Assembly (NCBI GenBank): GCA_029532415.1
Contig: JAQOTA010000058.1
Location: 1,240,001 to 1,304,000 of the forward strand
Length of the DNA stretch: 64,000 bases
Source: Marasmius tenuissimus
Taxonomy: Eukaryota > Basidiomycota > Agaricomycetes > Agaricales > Marasmiaceae
Direction: 5' to 3'
Shown in pieces: positions 9,982 through 21,691 of this stretch (its first letter is position 1; every line of letters begins with the position of its first letter). The notes below the pieces were generated by a model. It searched no databases. It was not told the DNA's origin and saw only the letters and a list, made by a program, of their open reading frames with translations. Position numbers and translations under genes: made by a program.

Positions 9982-12271
9982 ATGAACCCGAATGCCACTC
10001 AATTCAAACTCACATCCTCAGCTTCTAGCACGACTCGACGAGTAGTCTTCCGATCTCGACCGACATGGCTAGCACTCGCTGATAGGATTCACACTCTTTT
10101 CAATATCACACTCGAGAATGTAGCGGTTTCATATATCGACGTTGAGGGGGACGAAGTGACGTTGAGTACGCAGGAGGAATTGGAGGATTACTACCAGGAT
10201 ATGGATGGTATGGGCTTGTGGAAGCCAGGGAATGCAGTCAAGTTCACGGTTTTGGACTTGAGCTCTGCTCGAAAGGAGAAGGAACAATCATTCTCTAATG
10301 AAGCTCAGGCCGCCAACGACAGCTCAGACGAAGAATGGCAACATTTCCCCTCTGTTCCCACTGCACCTCCCTCTATCGCCCAGGTCGACAGCATCGATAG
10401 TATCGACAACAATGATGCTCATACTCAAGCATCCACTCTAACCTCCGGCAGTGCCACCCCTACTCCCCGAATCGAAGAGAAAGGCAAAGGACGTGCTGTT
10501 CAGATCGAAGAGGTCCCAGACGAGGATGCATCCATTGCCTCAGCCAGCACACTCACATCCACGGCTGTGAACGAGCCGATTATTACGTCTGTCCTGTCTC
10601 CAGCTCCAGCTCCACAGGATCACAGCAAGGCGCCCAACGACAAGGTCGAAGCGTCCTCTGCTAATCCCGACACGAAAGCTCGATCCTCTGACGGCAATGA
10701 CGACCCGCCACTCCCTGCCCTTGACCAATTGTCGCTCGAGGCCGACCTTGCGAGCGCAAATCCAGCCTTGTCCGCTGACATCTCCAACCTCATCTCTTCG
10801 CTCTCCAATATCGTTGTCTCGCACCCAGAAGTCTCTGAAGCTGTGAGAAGCATCATCCAGAACGCTACTCGAGGCAGTTACTGGCCCGCTCAAAGGGATG
10901 CAATGCAACGAGCCGCCGGGAATGTTGCCGAGAGCCTGCGTCATGCTGATCAAGAAGCTGGAAAGAGAGTGGCGGAAGCATTGGAGAAGTTCTTCCAAGC
11001 GTTTGCGCAATTCACGGCAACTGGTGCAGGCAATGAGACTCAGAGCACCAACCGCGACCCCCAGCCGACGGACGACAGTACTGACAATGCTACCACTAAC
11101 GATGCCGCCAATATTCCGAACCCGTTCGAAGACCCACATCATTCCCAACCATCATTCTCATGGGGTGGTGCCGGCGGTTTTGGTAGGATGGGGCGATTTG
11201 GCGGAGGTCGTGGACGTATGCCTCATTTCCCACCTGGATTCCCTTTCGGAGGGAGACATCCCCATCATCATCATCACCACCACCACCCACCACCGCCACC
11301 ACCGCCTCCTCATCCTCACCCACCCTCACCTTTTGGTCCTGATTTGGGGAGGATTCCGGGAGAGTTTCCTCCGCCACCTCCACCCCCACCCGCGATGCCA
11401 CCGCATACTTGGACAAATGTCTTCGGACCCCATGGGTTCACAGCTTCGTTCTCGGATGGAAACTTCTTCACCACTGGTTCCAACGGTCCAGCTCATTCTT
11501 CCGATGGAAGGGCTTGGCTCGAAAGTCTGAGAAGGGGACCGAGTGGAAATGTGAGCGGAAATGGGAATGTGAACAACATTCAGAACGAGTGAGTTATCGA
11601 TCTATTACCTTTTCTTTTGCGATTCGAGCTCACTCTCATTGAAATTTCCTCTTCTAGGTCATCCGCCACTCTCGTCGACCTCGGCGAACAACAAGCCGAT
11701 ACGGGCTCGGGCAATGAGAACGACAAGGCCAAGGACAAGGACGACACTGCTCCAAAGCCTCCTCCGAAGGCTGGCATGAGCAACATCAATATCAATGTTC
11801 ACCGTTCAAATACTCTCCCTACACGTCGACCAGGGTTCAGCTCCAGACACCCTTGGCACTCGAACACAGGCACGACTACGGATGCACGGGACACGAACTT
11901 GAACAGACGATCGACGTCCACCCAAGACGCTAAGGAACGGTCTATGAGACGGATTTTGAGGAAGTTGGGTGATGTACGTGTGTCTTTGTTTCTTCCCGTT
12001 CACAAAACTGATCTCCTTTCCTTTCGATTAGATGGGCTTTACGGCCCGCGCGCACCCCGAACTCCCAACAAGGATCCGAGAGTCGCTCTCCAGCAGTTCC
12101 AATAACTCTTCTGGCAACGCATCTGTAGAAGGCCCTGAGAGGGAGGAGGAAATCACGACGGCTTTGGTCAATGAATTGTTGAGCAAGCCCGCTACGACTG
12201 GGAGCCCTGGCGCCGCTGGGGGATCTGGCATGATGAACCTGAACCTGAATCTGCCCGGAGCGTGGAATTGA
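9982..12271 (+). CDS. PB1-domain protein with His/Pro-rich linker
   Basis: Exons 9982-11588, 11658-11973 and 12032-12271 encode about 720 residues. Residues 5-95 look like a PB1 domain: an RRVVFRSRPTWLALADRI start, an ISYIDVEGDEVTLSTQEEL-like acidic OPCA segment, then a strand ending VKFTVLDL. PB1 domains mediate front-to-back protein oligomerisation in polarity and autophagy scaffolds. The middle is disordered and acidic, with one amphipathic helical block (about 250-340). A stretch of eight His and eight Pro lies near residue 425-445. The C-terminal exon begins MGFTARAHPELPTRI after LRKLGD, which resembles a UBA domain start, so an autophagy-receptor-like layout is possible (inference). No ZZ finger or catalytic domain is seen. 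Confidence 0.75.
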
Positions 12272-12614
12272 GGTCAGAGAATTCGCGTTGTAGTATAGTA
12301 AGGTCGATCTAGTGTGAGTACAGATACAAGGTAGGTACTTCATTTCTTGTATAACTTCTACATAATGGTTTGTAAAAAATATATGATTCTGTACGTGTAT
12401 GCATGCGCGGAAACGCGCGAGGCCGAAATATGAGAGCGTGGTTTCGATGTACAGCAGATCAGGTTATGAGCAGTCAGGCTTTTTGCTTTGCTGTGATAAG
12501 AATTGTGGGTGGTAATGGCAAAAAGTAACAGGCTTTGAACTAGTCTTGTAATGGAAATATACATTGGGTATCGTTACAGACAGAATACATGTACACGTTC
12601 AACTCTGTTTCCGT
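12272..12614. other. Convergent 3' intergenic region
   Basis: AT-rich tail-to-tail spacer between the PB1 gene and the GH5 gene. It should hold both polyadenylation sites; no gene seen. Confidence 0.6.
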
Positions 12615-14445
12615 TTACGCGCTCTCCTTGACCAGCTGTGCGTTGTCGGTGAGGATCTTGTTCAACGCCTCCCTCTGGTTGCAGTTCTCGAAGGCAAAGC
12701 TCTTCGCGAGCTGCTCAATCTCGTCCTTATCCTTGCCGACGAAGTGATCCGCCCACTCCCTGACCAGATATTCCGCTACGAGCATGTTCCTCGCGAGCCT
12801 TCCTACCCTACCCTCCATTCGCCACACTGGGTGGGGGTACAGGTTTTGGTACTTCTCCGGTATCTCCTGCTTGATGTGGTCGATGAGAGGTTGGTATACA
12901 CCTTGCACAGCAGTGTCATCGGCACCCCAAGCATCTGTGGCGAGACGCTGCTTTTTGGCGAGGAAGTCCTTGAAAAGCTTCCTGTATGGCGTGTCGGGCG
13001 AAACGAACACCATTCCTTGGAAACCTATATCTTTGTAGAGCCAGATCGACCAGCTCAGTCGGTCCTGACAAAACAGTTTCAATGTCTTCATGCCTCACGA
13101 TCATGAAAAGACTTACCTTGTTGTAAATCTCCAACTGGTCCTTCAACACTCGGTACCTAACCTCGTTGATCTTCTCGGTCTCGTCTCCTTCGTACTCGGG
13201 CCGTGCGTAAACAGGTCCCCACTCTCCATTCCAAACACAGAGCCCCCTCTCGTCCATCCACTCCCTCTTCTTTTCGTACGACCTCCTCAACCTCCTCTGT
13301 TGTGTCTCGGTGCCTTCGTAAAGTTCCGCACGGGGGAAGCCAAACAAGGAATAATCATGAATGGAGTACGCCGTGTTCACCCATTTTTTGTGTGAATCTC
13401 CAAAGTGAGAAAAGTCGGATGCGAACGTGTTGCCATCGAAAAAGATGATGTGGTCCGGGTCGATAGCACGGATAGCGTCGTGAACACGGGTATAGAAATC
13501 GATGACACGGGTGTGGAACGGGTCGGTGGGCCTGGAACATCGTGAGCGATTCACGGGAGTGGATACCAATGCAGGATATACTTACTCGTTGAGAGGGTTG
13601 TATCCAGCAACCCACTTGTTGCCCTTGTAATGTTTAGCCAATGCTTCCCAAAGCCAGACGGCACGGTCCTGGAAATCCTTGTGTCTCCAGACTAGGTGAG
13701 GCTTGTTAGAGAGTATTATGGATCGTGAGAGAGATAGTCCGGCGTACAGTTCGCGATATGACCTCCGTGGTCACTGTGCCAGTCCGTGTTCTGACCTCCC
13801 GGCAACGCGTGCAAATCCAAGATAGTATAAATCCCGTTCTGGCCACACAAGTCAATAACGCGGTCCAAGTGCTTGAAACCCGACTCCTTGAGCACGCGTG
13901 GGTTCATGTCATCTGGGGTAAGATGTTAATGATACCGCTAATAGACGGAATCAGGAGTTTAGGTTCACCTTCAAAATGCCGATAATTAAACGCAATACGA
14001 ATGCAATTGAGGCCGAGGCTAGAATAGAACTTGGCATCATCGACTTGAAAGAAGTATTCAAGGAACTGCACAATTTCCAGGTCAGAAAGACGACAAGAAG
14101 GACTGTGAACAAAGTACTCACTTTGTCAAAGAAGAACTCCGCCTTTTCGTCTCCGATCGCTCCAGCTAAGCCTTCCCGAATCTGGTGCTCGCAGCCGGGA
14201 TAGCCTGTAAAAGTCGATGTTAGCATCCCAAAGCTACGACAGGATGTCATTACTTGCCTGAGATGAAGTTTTCCATGCTAAACAGGTAGAGAATAGGGAG
14301 TCAGCCAGCGGTGAAAACCAATATGCATGGGTCTCAAACAAACGTACTTCATCCATCCTCCGAGACCAGCACCTCTGAGGATGACTTCTGCGCCATCTTC
14401 ATCGACGATTTTAGTGCCAGATACTTTGAGAGAGGATGGTGCCAT
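12615..14445 (-). CDS. Glycoside hydrolase family 5 enzyme
   Basis: Retaining beta-glycosidase of the GH5 (cellulase) clan, probably acting on beta-glucan; subfamily not assigned. Eight exons: 14445-14348, 14277-14258, 14204-14122, 14065-13969, 13912-13748, 13691-13586, 13531-13117, 13064-12615, giving 477 residues. The start reads VSGTKIVDEDGAEVILRGAG, typical of the family. The acid/base Glu190 lies in NPLNEPTD, split by an intron; the nucleophile is Glu293 in VWNGEWGPVY. HALPGGQNTDWHSD and IWLYKDIGFQGM match the family core. No signal peptide is visible, so it may be intracellular or released unconventionally. Exon 2 is only 20 nt, and the intron after it (14257-14205) starts GCAAGT rather than GT. 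All phases join only with that donor. Confidence 0.87.
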
Positions 14446-17017
14446 TGTGGGATGCTCGTTTGAGAGCGTAGGGAATCCCCCGCCTTTTTAAGTCGGGGTA
14501 CCTGCCGGGGATTTAGACTATGGGATCGGACGAAACGATTGGCCAGGTGAGCAATAATCCGAGGTAAGCCCGCCTTCAATATTGCAAATCCAGCGAGGGG
14601 TTGTAGAACGGGCGCCGTGCTTACTCCAAAGTGCTGCGACGGAAATTGGAGGGTGAACTGGTACGACTCCAGGCCTTCCCAGGGAGTCCCAGGATTGTTT
14701 TTGCTTATCCGGGCGGGCCGTCGACGAGCCGTTGGACCTCACCGGTGCGATGATTGTATCGGATCGACTTGAAACTGACGATAGTTCAGTTCAGTCTGAT
14801 GTTGTGTAGTGAAAGAACCGAGATTGAAAATTCAGAGGAAGATCCGGGATTTTGACCACCACATGTGGGTTAACGGCAGCCGAGGACACTACTTTTCAAG
14901 CTGTAGCCTCAAGAACTGGTATACAGTCCAAAATTCGCCCTCTAAGGAAACGCGTGAGCTGAATGGTACTAAAAGAGACACTTCCAAGCTGTTTGATTTA
15001 GACAGATCGTCATGACCGGCCGCCTTGTATAAGCTCCTTGCAGCAACAGAAGGGCCCCGTCTCTTCCCTTCCTTCCTGACCGCGCGATACGATAAGATAC
15101 CGGAACATCATTGAATTTATCAAGCACATACTTCCCACTTTGATAGAAATATGCCCCATAAGTCCTTCAATTCGGAGTCCGCATGAACGTGTAGTCCAAA
15201 GTTGAGAAGTTTGAGTACTGCGGACTTCCTGCAATGCGTGAGACTTGAGCAATTTGAATCAGAATGCTGAACACGAATTGTAGGCGTACTGAACTGTGGT
15301 ACCACAACCATACTAACGACACCCGTCCGAGAGGGTCAGCGCTTCCATCATGATTTCCGTCAGGAACCTGACAAGCATATCGCGAGCCTAGACACTGACA
15401 GCGTGGTGGCGGTTGATGAGCAAGAAATGTCAAGCGGCAGTCTCTTGGCAACGCTGTGTCTCGCATGCCCTTGCCATCAGCCCACTGCCAGTCTCCGTAC
15501 GGCTGGCTTCTCGAGTCGAAGTACCTCTCTAACTCACGTCCTTAAACTAACCAGGTAGACTCTTAGAACTCTCTAGTAACCCCTCCAATCATAGGGAGAA
15601 ATAAAATGTTTCTCCGCTGATCCGATTCCCGGAATTTCGTTGACCGCGAGAGTCCGGAATTGCTCATGCCAACGGTCTCGCAGAATTGCATTCAGGTTTC
15701 TTTATACATCCACGACCTCACATCATACATTTCACACATTGAAGGCGAAGTGTGCACCAGCAAGCGAACGTTCTGAACGCGACATTTGGTGAAGTCCACA
15801 TCGTCATCCGATTGGTGTACACTAGCTCTCGAACACTTCGGCTAGCCTGCACATTTCCAGGATCGACCCCCTCAATACGTTCATCATCATCCATCAACCC
15901 TCAGCGCAGGCAGAAGTATCATCTATAGCCGAGGAGGTGTCGACAGTCTTATCGGACGCCCCAGAAGCACCACTGTCGCCACCCTTCCAAATCGTATCAT
16001 TGAGTCCCGGGAAAACGCAGAGGTGAGTTCTCCCACAGGAAAAGTTCTCAGTCTCAGGCCCACACGAGTACTCAGTCACGTTAGGTCATGGTGAAGCGTC
16101 TTCTTCGGCATTCCTCAAAAATCCAACAAAACTACGAAACTACCCTCAACTCTATATCAATGGGCTACCTTTGATCGCAATCCAGGAACTCGTGGATACC
16201 GTGTCCTGTGAAATACTTTCCTACAACGTTCCCTCTGACGGTGGACTGAGACACAGAAGGAAAAACAAAGTGGTACCCTGGAATGCTGAAGCCGCGCCTC
16301 AGGACATCATCCAATCTACAACGTACCGGAAGGCAGTCCGAGGCTACCAGGACAAATGTCGCTTGCACACGAAGTCTGTAACTTCGAGTCTTAGAAAAAA
16401 CGGCCAGGCCCGATAGGACCAATGTACAAACCTTCCCACTTTACGTCCCTTCTTGTTGTCCCGCGACCTTCTGCTCCTCAATCCCCAGACGGCAGCGGTG
16501 TATGACTTCCTCCATCCCAAGCTTCCAGATCCCCTCCCACGACCGATGCCCATATTTTCGTTCCCGCCGTCCCCAATAGACAACACCGACTGTCTGGACG
16601 ACTTCATCGATCGGGAGTTCAATAATCCTGGGATCAGCTTTATATCTCGGACATGCCTCAACTCAACGTCTGTAGGCGCTTATGGATCTAAACTCAGTGT
16701 GTCTGTGAGACCAACTATACAGTACGAGACCAATTGACGACGGTCATCCAATTTCTAGCATCGATATCTTGAAATACGACATGTATGTGTATCACAAAAC
16801 CTGATACAATGATGATTCAACCTCTTTGTTCAGTACAGCCAACATGATAGTGATAAATTACTACGCATTCGTAGGTATAGATGAAGTGCAGTGATTATCT
16901 ACAGTTTAACACAAGAATCCATTTCTTGGACGAAAGAACACGTATAGTACCCAAGTTTGAAGAGTCCGCATAAGAAACGATAAAGACCCGTTTAAAGTAT
17001 GACCTTCCGATGTTCCT
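14446..17017. other. 2.6-kb stretch without a firm gene
   Basis: Apart from a possible fragmentary minus-strand gene at 15894-16660 (listed separately), I see no supported coding sequence. A TTAAAAA box at about 14486-14492 on the minus strand could serve the GH5 gene. Confidence 0.5.
15894..16660 (-). CDS. Possible multi-exon gene, unknown product (weak)
   Basis: I cannot build a complete model. On the minus strand there is a cysteine-containing C-terminal piece (16070-15894) reading YSCGPETENFSCGRTHLC and ending SAIDDTSACAEG before a stop. Upstream, several plausible short introns can be placed: GTTTGTAC to GTTACAG near 16430-16377, GTACGTTG to CATTCCAG near 16327, and a pyrimidine-rich acceptor CTGTGTCTCAG near 16245. 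The fragments between them contain HGIHEFLDCDQ and a basic Gly/Arg/Ser-rich stretch. No start with a signal peptide and no known family emerge. It could be a secreted protein, a decayed gene or chance. Confidence 0.25.
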
Positions 17018-18361
17018 TCAACTACCTCTCCCACCCAACCCCAAGATCGAGCTGGGAGTCTGAGCGACCATACTTACGGTCGCGCTCACACCCTCCCTCT
17101 CTCTTTCTATGCTCTCCCCTCCCTGAACTCCCACAATCCTAGGCCCCAACTCGAACGGCTCCGACACCCCCGACACCCCCGCACCAAACACCGGACTCGT
17201 GGGCATAAACGCTGGCGAACAACTAGATCCCCTCTGCCGGAAATTAAGCAAGAGCGAAGCAGCATTCTCCTCTTCCGGCGTAGCTGGCGTTATCGTGCTG
17301 CTCCCGCTCCGGCTATGCGACATCGTTGGGCCCAGACTGAGCGAAGGCAGTTGCGTCGAGATCGATGGGGTCATCGGGATGAACTGGGTCGAAGACGGGG
17401 GAGATGGAAGGTAGGTATGTGAGTGGTTGGGACTGCGTCGAATGCTACCCAGAGGGACTAATGCAGGAGAGATAGAAGGGGCTGAGACGCTGGGTCTCAA
17501 CGCAGGGGAGACGCTGCTCATGCTCCTGCTGCTTATTGGGTTGATTCCTGGCGAGATCTGTAAAGAAGAATCCATTTCGGGAAGCCATGCGGAGATGGAC
17601 GGGAGGCGAGGACGGACGGGTTGTCGATGGTGATCGTTGGGTGAGGGATGGTCGAGGCGACGTCGGGAAGCATCACGGGCGTCATCGGCGTTACCTACGA
17701 CGTCGATGATCTCCTCCCGCTTCCTCTTTTTCTCCGTTTGGGAGGCAGAGATGTCGTGGGACATAGGTGCGCCCCCAGTCTGGTTTTGGATTTGCTTCTC
17801 AAGATCCTTGACCTTCCCGATGAGGTGCTGCATGTAGGTAACGGTCCGAATCAATATCTCGAGTTTAAACTCTCGCTCCTTTTCCTCCTTTTTGCCCGTC
17901 TTTTTAGGCTTCGTCTTCTTGTCCTGATAATCCCCATCCTCGTCCTCTTCAGCGTCGTCCTCCTCATCTTCATTCGCATTCGCCTGCTTTTCTTTGCCAA
18001 AGTCAGACGGAACGAGTTGTCGCAAGGTAGCGAGAGCGTCGTTGATCTTGGTTCGTCTGGCCTTTTCGATGATGGAGTGGTTGATTTTACGTTGAGTTTC
18101 TCGAGCCGCCCGGGACATCGTTCCGGGCTTGCGTCCTCGTTTGGCTGGCGTTGGCACTGAAGCAGAAGGTTCAGGCTCGTCGACAGCCGTGGCCGTCAAA
18201 GTCGGAGGGGTTGGCTGAGATTTCCGAGGTTGGATGGGCAACGTGCGATGGGACTCTGGAGGTGAAAGAGGTAAGTCTGAGGGTTCGACCAGTCTCGACG
18301 GTTTGGCTCTTCTGGAAGGATTACAGCTACCAGCGTAAAGGTCAGTGTTGACTGGGGACAT
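17018..18361 (-). CDS. bHLH transcription factor
   Basis: Single-exon gene of 447 residues. The basic region and first helix read RKINHSIIEKARRTKINDAL (about residues 89-110) with the H/E/R pattern that contacts E-box DNA. Helix 2 reads FKLEILIRTVTYMQHLIGKV (about 165-185). The loop between them is unusually long, near 50 residues, and made of acidic and lysine-rich runs. The rest is Ser/Pro-rich and disordered. An AT-hook-like KRGRKPG lies just before the basic region. The frame is open upstream to 18385, but the first ATG is at 18361 (ATGTCCCCAGTCAAC). Fungal bHLH proteins of this type regulate lipid or sterol genes in some species; the target here is unknown. Confidence 0.85.
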   Translation of the reverse strand: MSPVNTDLYAGSCNPSRRAKPSRLVEPSDLPLSPPESHRTLPIQPRKSQPTPPTLTATAVDEPEPSASVPTPAKRGRKPGTMSRAARETQRKINHSIIEKARRTKINDALATLRQLVPSDFGKEKQANANEDEEDDAEEDEDGDYQDKKTKPKKTGKKEEKEREFKLEILIRTVTYMQHLIGKVKDLEKQIQNQTGGAPMSHDISASQTEKKRKREEIIDVVGNADDARDASRRRLDHPSPNDHHRQPVRPRLPSISAWLPEMDSSLQISPGINPISSRSMSSVSPALRPSVSAPSISPALVPLGSIRRSPNHSHTYLPSPPSSTQFIPMTPSISTQLPSLSLGPTMSHSRSGSSTITPATPEEENAASLLLNFRQRGSSCSPAFMPTSPVFGAGVSGVSEPFELGPRIVGVQGGESIEREREGVSATVSMVAQTPSSILGLGGRGS

Positions 18362-19219
18362 TATCCTAGTGATGATGGTGGTCACTGGTAAAGGAGATGC
18401 GGGAAACGAAGAACGGAGCAGTGAAACATGGAACGAGGGGTGTTATTTTTGAAAGGAATTTAGTAGAGCGGATGCTCGTGTGCGTTCGAGGGGCACACGA
18501 CCGTTTATTCGGCGCATATGATTGGTTGACCCCACACACGTTTGCTCGTGGACCGACGAATGCGCTGCGCTAGACCTCAATCTTATCGTCCATTTCCCTG
18601 TGAATTTTCTCCATTCCGTGCTTCCAGGGAGAAATTTCGCTATTATTGGGACCTTCGAGCTCTAAAGGGAGAAAACTGTTATCAGCGACTGGGCAAAAGT
18701 GGAATACGGTGACTTTCTAAACATGGATTGATCCACCCTGCATCGCACGAGCGTCGTCCTGGAAAATAGGAACCGGGCTCGGAGGGTCCATGCGCTTACG
18801 ATTATTTATGATGGACTCTGTGCTGCGTATAGGAGAGCTAAGTAGGTTCGAACTAGGAGACCTTCGACTCTGCGCGAATAGATCGTATCGAACGACTTGG
18901 TTTTCATTTCTGGCCTAGTCTCAGTAAATTCGCACCAGATTCCTAAAAGATACTCACCTATATTTATATATATGACCTCTTTTTCATGCACCTGATAAGA
19001 AACCTCCCTTCTGATGGAGTTGCGAAACTTGCGAAACTTTTCAAAGGCACGAACGTTTCGATGAAAAACACAAGCAGGGCTAAGCGCCAAGGCGGAGCGA
19101 TGTGATCATGCAGTGTTTCACCAAAGCTTCGTCGATCAAGTAATTATTTCCCACGCTACACCTTTACCCTCTGCGGTGACCACGGCTGTCGACGCCCCCA
19201 ACGACGTTGACGACGACCA
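18362..19219. other. Divergent promoter region
   Basis: 858 bp between the bHLH gene and the four-span membrane protein, both transcribed outward. Contains a 94-codon minus-strand open frame (18806-19090) with no family resemblance, which I do not call. Confidence 0.55.
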
Positions 19220-21124
19220 ATGTACTCTCCTCAACGTCGTGCACGGCCCTGGTCCCCAGACCCCAATGATCCTCTTCCTACCGTCTCCCGCCAACATATC
19301 CCTAACGAGACCAGTTATGACTTTGACTTCGAATACTCTCGATACCCCCAGAGCGACCATTCACATTCCAACCCAAACCCGACTCAGAGCCGCACTCAGA
19401 GACGAGAACCTTCAGATGTCTCTGTAGAAGCTCTCGATCTAGCAGACTATGCCAGAACTCTTCAGCGAAACCAGCACCCACCACAGCGAGAACGAGGCTA
19501 TGTTCCGGATAACATGCTCGACTCATTACATCCACCTTCTCTCACTTATTCCTCGGCTTCAGATGCTTCGTCTTCTAGGAACTCTAGGAACTCTAGAAGT
19601 CACAGACCATTTTCGTTACCCCCTTCATCGCCCAGAAACCATTCATACCAGTCCTTCAGCAATCCTCGGCACCAGCAACAACAACAGCATGAACCTGATT
19701 TTCTAGCCCACGAAGATGAGGAAATTGACATTGCCAGGTTCCCAGCCTGGTCAAGGAGCTGGTATAACAACCGAAACAACCCATCTTCACCTCCCGACAT
19801 CTACTCTCCTCTCCCCCAGTCCCAATTTGACTCTGTCAAGTACAAAGCAAGACACAAGTCCAATATTTTCGATCCAGGCAACACATGGGACCGAGACAGA
19901 GATCCCTACTCGACACATAATACTCGAAACTCCTACTCCTACTCCCCCAATTACTATAACGACCCTCCACCTACATCGTCCTTTTCGCATGAAAGCACAC
20001 GAGAACTTCTTCCCTGGAACCACGGTTCTCGAGATCACCCACTCGACCCAGCGCTCAAAGAAGAGCGAATGCGCATGCTCGAGCGTGAATTCGGTCCAAA
20101 CGCTCAATCCTCCTCCCAACGAAACCAAGATCCCAACTCTCCCTTCCTCCTCGACGAGAACGGTAAACCCCTCATTGGGACGGTGTCTCCATCGGGATAT
20201 ATCGTCACTCAAGGTCCCAGAAAGAGATTGTTTTTTCGGGTGTTGGAGGTATTGTTAGCGGCTGTTGCGGCTATACCGGCCATTTATGCTGCTGTGTCGA
20301 TCAAGTTCACGGATGAGGAGGTTAAGAAGGAGGGGAGTCCGCCGCCACAAGGGACGGCGCAGACGTACGTGTTGTACGTGATGAGTGCTTTGTGGTTGGT
20401 GGGGCTTGTGGTGCTGTTTGTGTTCTATCCGTGTTGTTGTGGGAGACGGAGGAAAGTTAAGAAAGATGGGATGATGGGTGGAATGGGGATGGGACCTGGG
20501 GGGATGATGGTGATGCCTGTCATACAGGGTCTTGGGGGAGGGAAGAATGGGAAGAAGAAGGGGAAGGGAGGGAAGAAGAAGAATAAGGGTGGGCCCGGGC
20601 CACCGGGGGATGTGCAAGTCAATTTGATTGTGGATCCCACGATGTTCCGCGGGCAGGAGGAGGAGGACCCATCTGATGAAGACAATATGTACGATGAGTT
20701 TGGGGAGAGGGGCTCGTCTGCGTCGATGCCCGGAGGGTATGGCGGGAGTGGCGGACCGAGGAAGAAACGGAAAGCAAAGAGACGGAGTGTGTTCGCCGGG
20801 CTTCAGATGGAGGAAGACTGGAAGAAGGCTCGAAGTTTTATGAAGAAGGTCACCGCTGTGGACGTGTTCGGGGTTGTCGCTTGGGGAGCTGTGTTCATCT
20901 TCATCTTGCTGGGGAAAAGGTGCCCGACGGGAGGTTTCAAGGGCTGGTGAGTATCCTTCTGTTTTTCATTCTCATTCTTTTAACTCACTTCATCGTGCAG
21001 GTGTAATGCCTACAACACCTCGTCAGCCGCAGCATGTTTACTATGCGTTGCCTTTGGTATTAGCGTGTTCTTCGATATCAAAGACCTACATGCTAGCAAG
21101 GAGAGCCCAAGGACTAGGACTTGA
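19220..21124 (+). CDS. Four-span membrane protein with long disordered head (MARVEL-like topology)
   Basis: Exons 19220-20946 and 21001-21124 encode 616 residues. The first 330 residues are Ser/Pro/Asn/Gln-rich and lack domains. A pair of membrane segments follows (about 338-360 and 383-405), ending in a FYPCCCGRRRK boundary. After a Gly/Lys/Met-rich loop and a Lys/Arg-rich segment come two more spans: VDVFGVVAWGAVFIFILLGK and, across the intron, AACLLCVAFGISVFF. Short extracellular cysteines (CPTGGFKGWC) lie between the last two. Four close spans with this spacing resemble MARVEL-type membrane organisers, but I cannot confirm family membership. The intron is GTGAGT...GTGCAG and restores a Trp codon. 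Confidence 0.75.
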
Positions 21125-21691
21125 CCTTCGTTCCGTCTATCTTTCACATTATTCACGACCTTCGCTCTATCGTTATTTCGCATATCTAATCAACCTGCGC
21201 TTGCGTATCTTGCTTGCTCTCTTCTACCACATCCTTTCATCTGCATCTCCCTCCGCTCTCTCATATACATATCCACACAGGGCTTTTAATGACACACTGA
21301 CACTTGTAATAGTTGCATACCTTGTAGTGTACTGTTTCTTGTTTTTACGATCTGGCCACGACACGAAAATAATTGATGACCTTGATGATTTACAGCTGCC
21401 GAGAGCCTGGATCAGTGATCGGGGCCTACTTTCCATCAATCTTGCGCCCACGAACACCCCCAAATTTGACCATCCAGAGGTTGGTGTGTATTATGACACA
21501 GTTCCGTTGTTTACAACCTCTCAACTCAGATCGGATTCCTTCCCGCGTTTCACAGGTGCATCTCGAAGATGCGAGAACCATCAGATTCTACTCAAACATC
21601 ATGATCAACGAAACTTGAAACGGGCCCTGTTCCCCAAGACACAGATGGTTGCTATTATGATTGTATCTGCCCCAAATACGACCCAGTTAAT
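21125..21691. other. Convergent 3' spacer
   Basis: 567 bp between the membrane protein and the GPI-type gene. A plus-strand frame stays open through much of it without ATG start or splice support; treated as untranslated. Confidence 0.5.
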
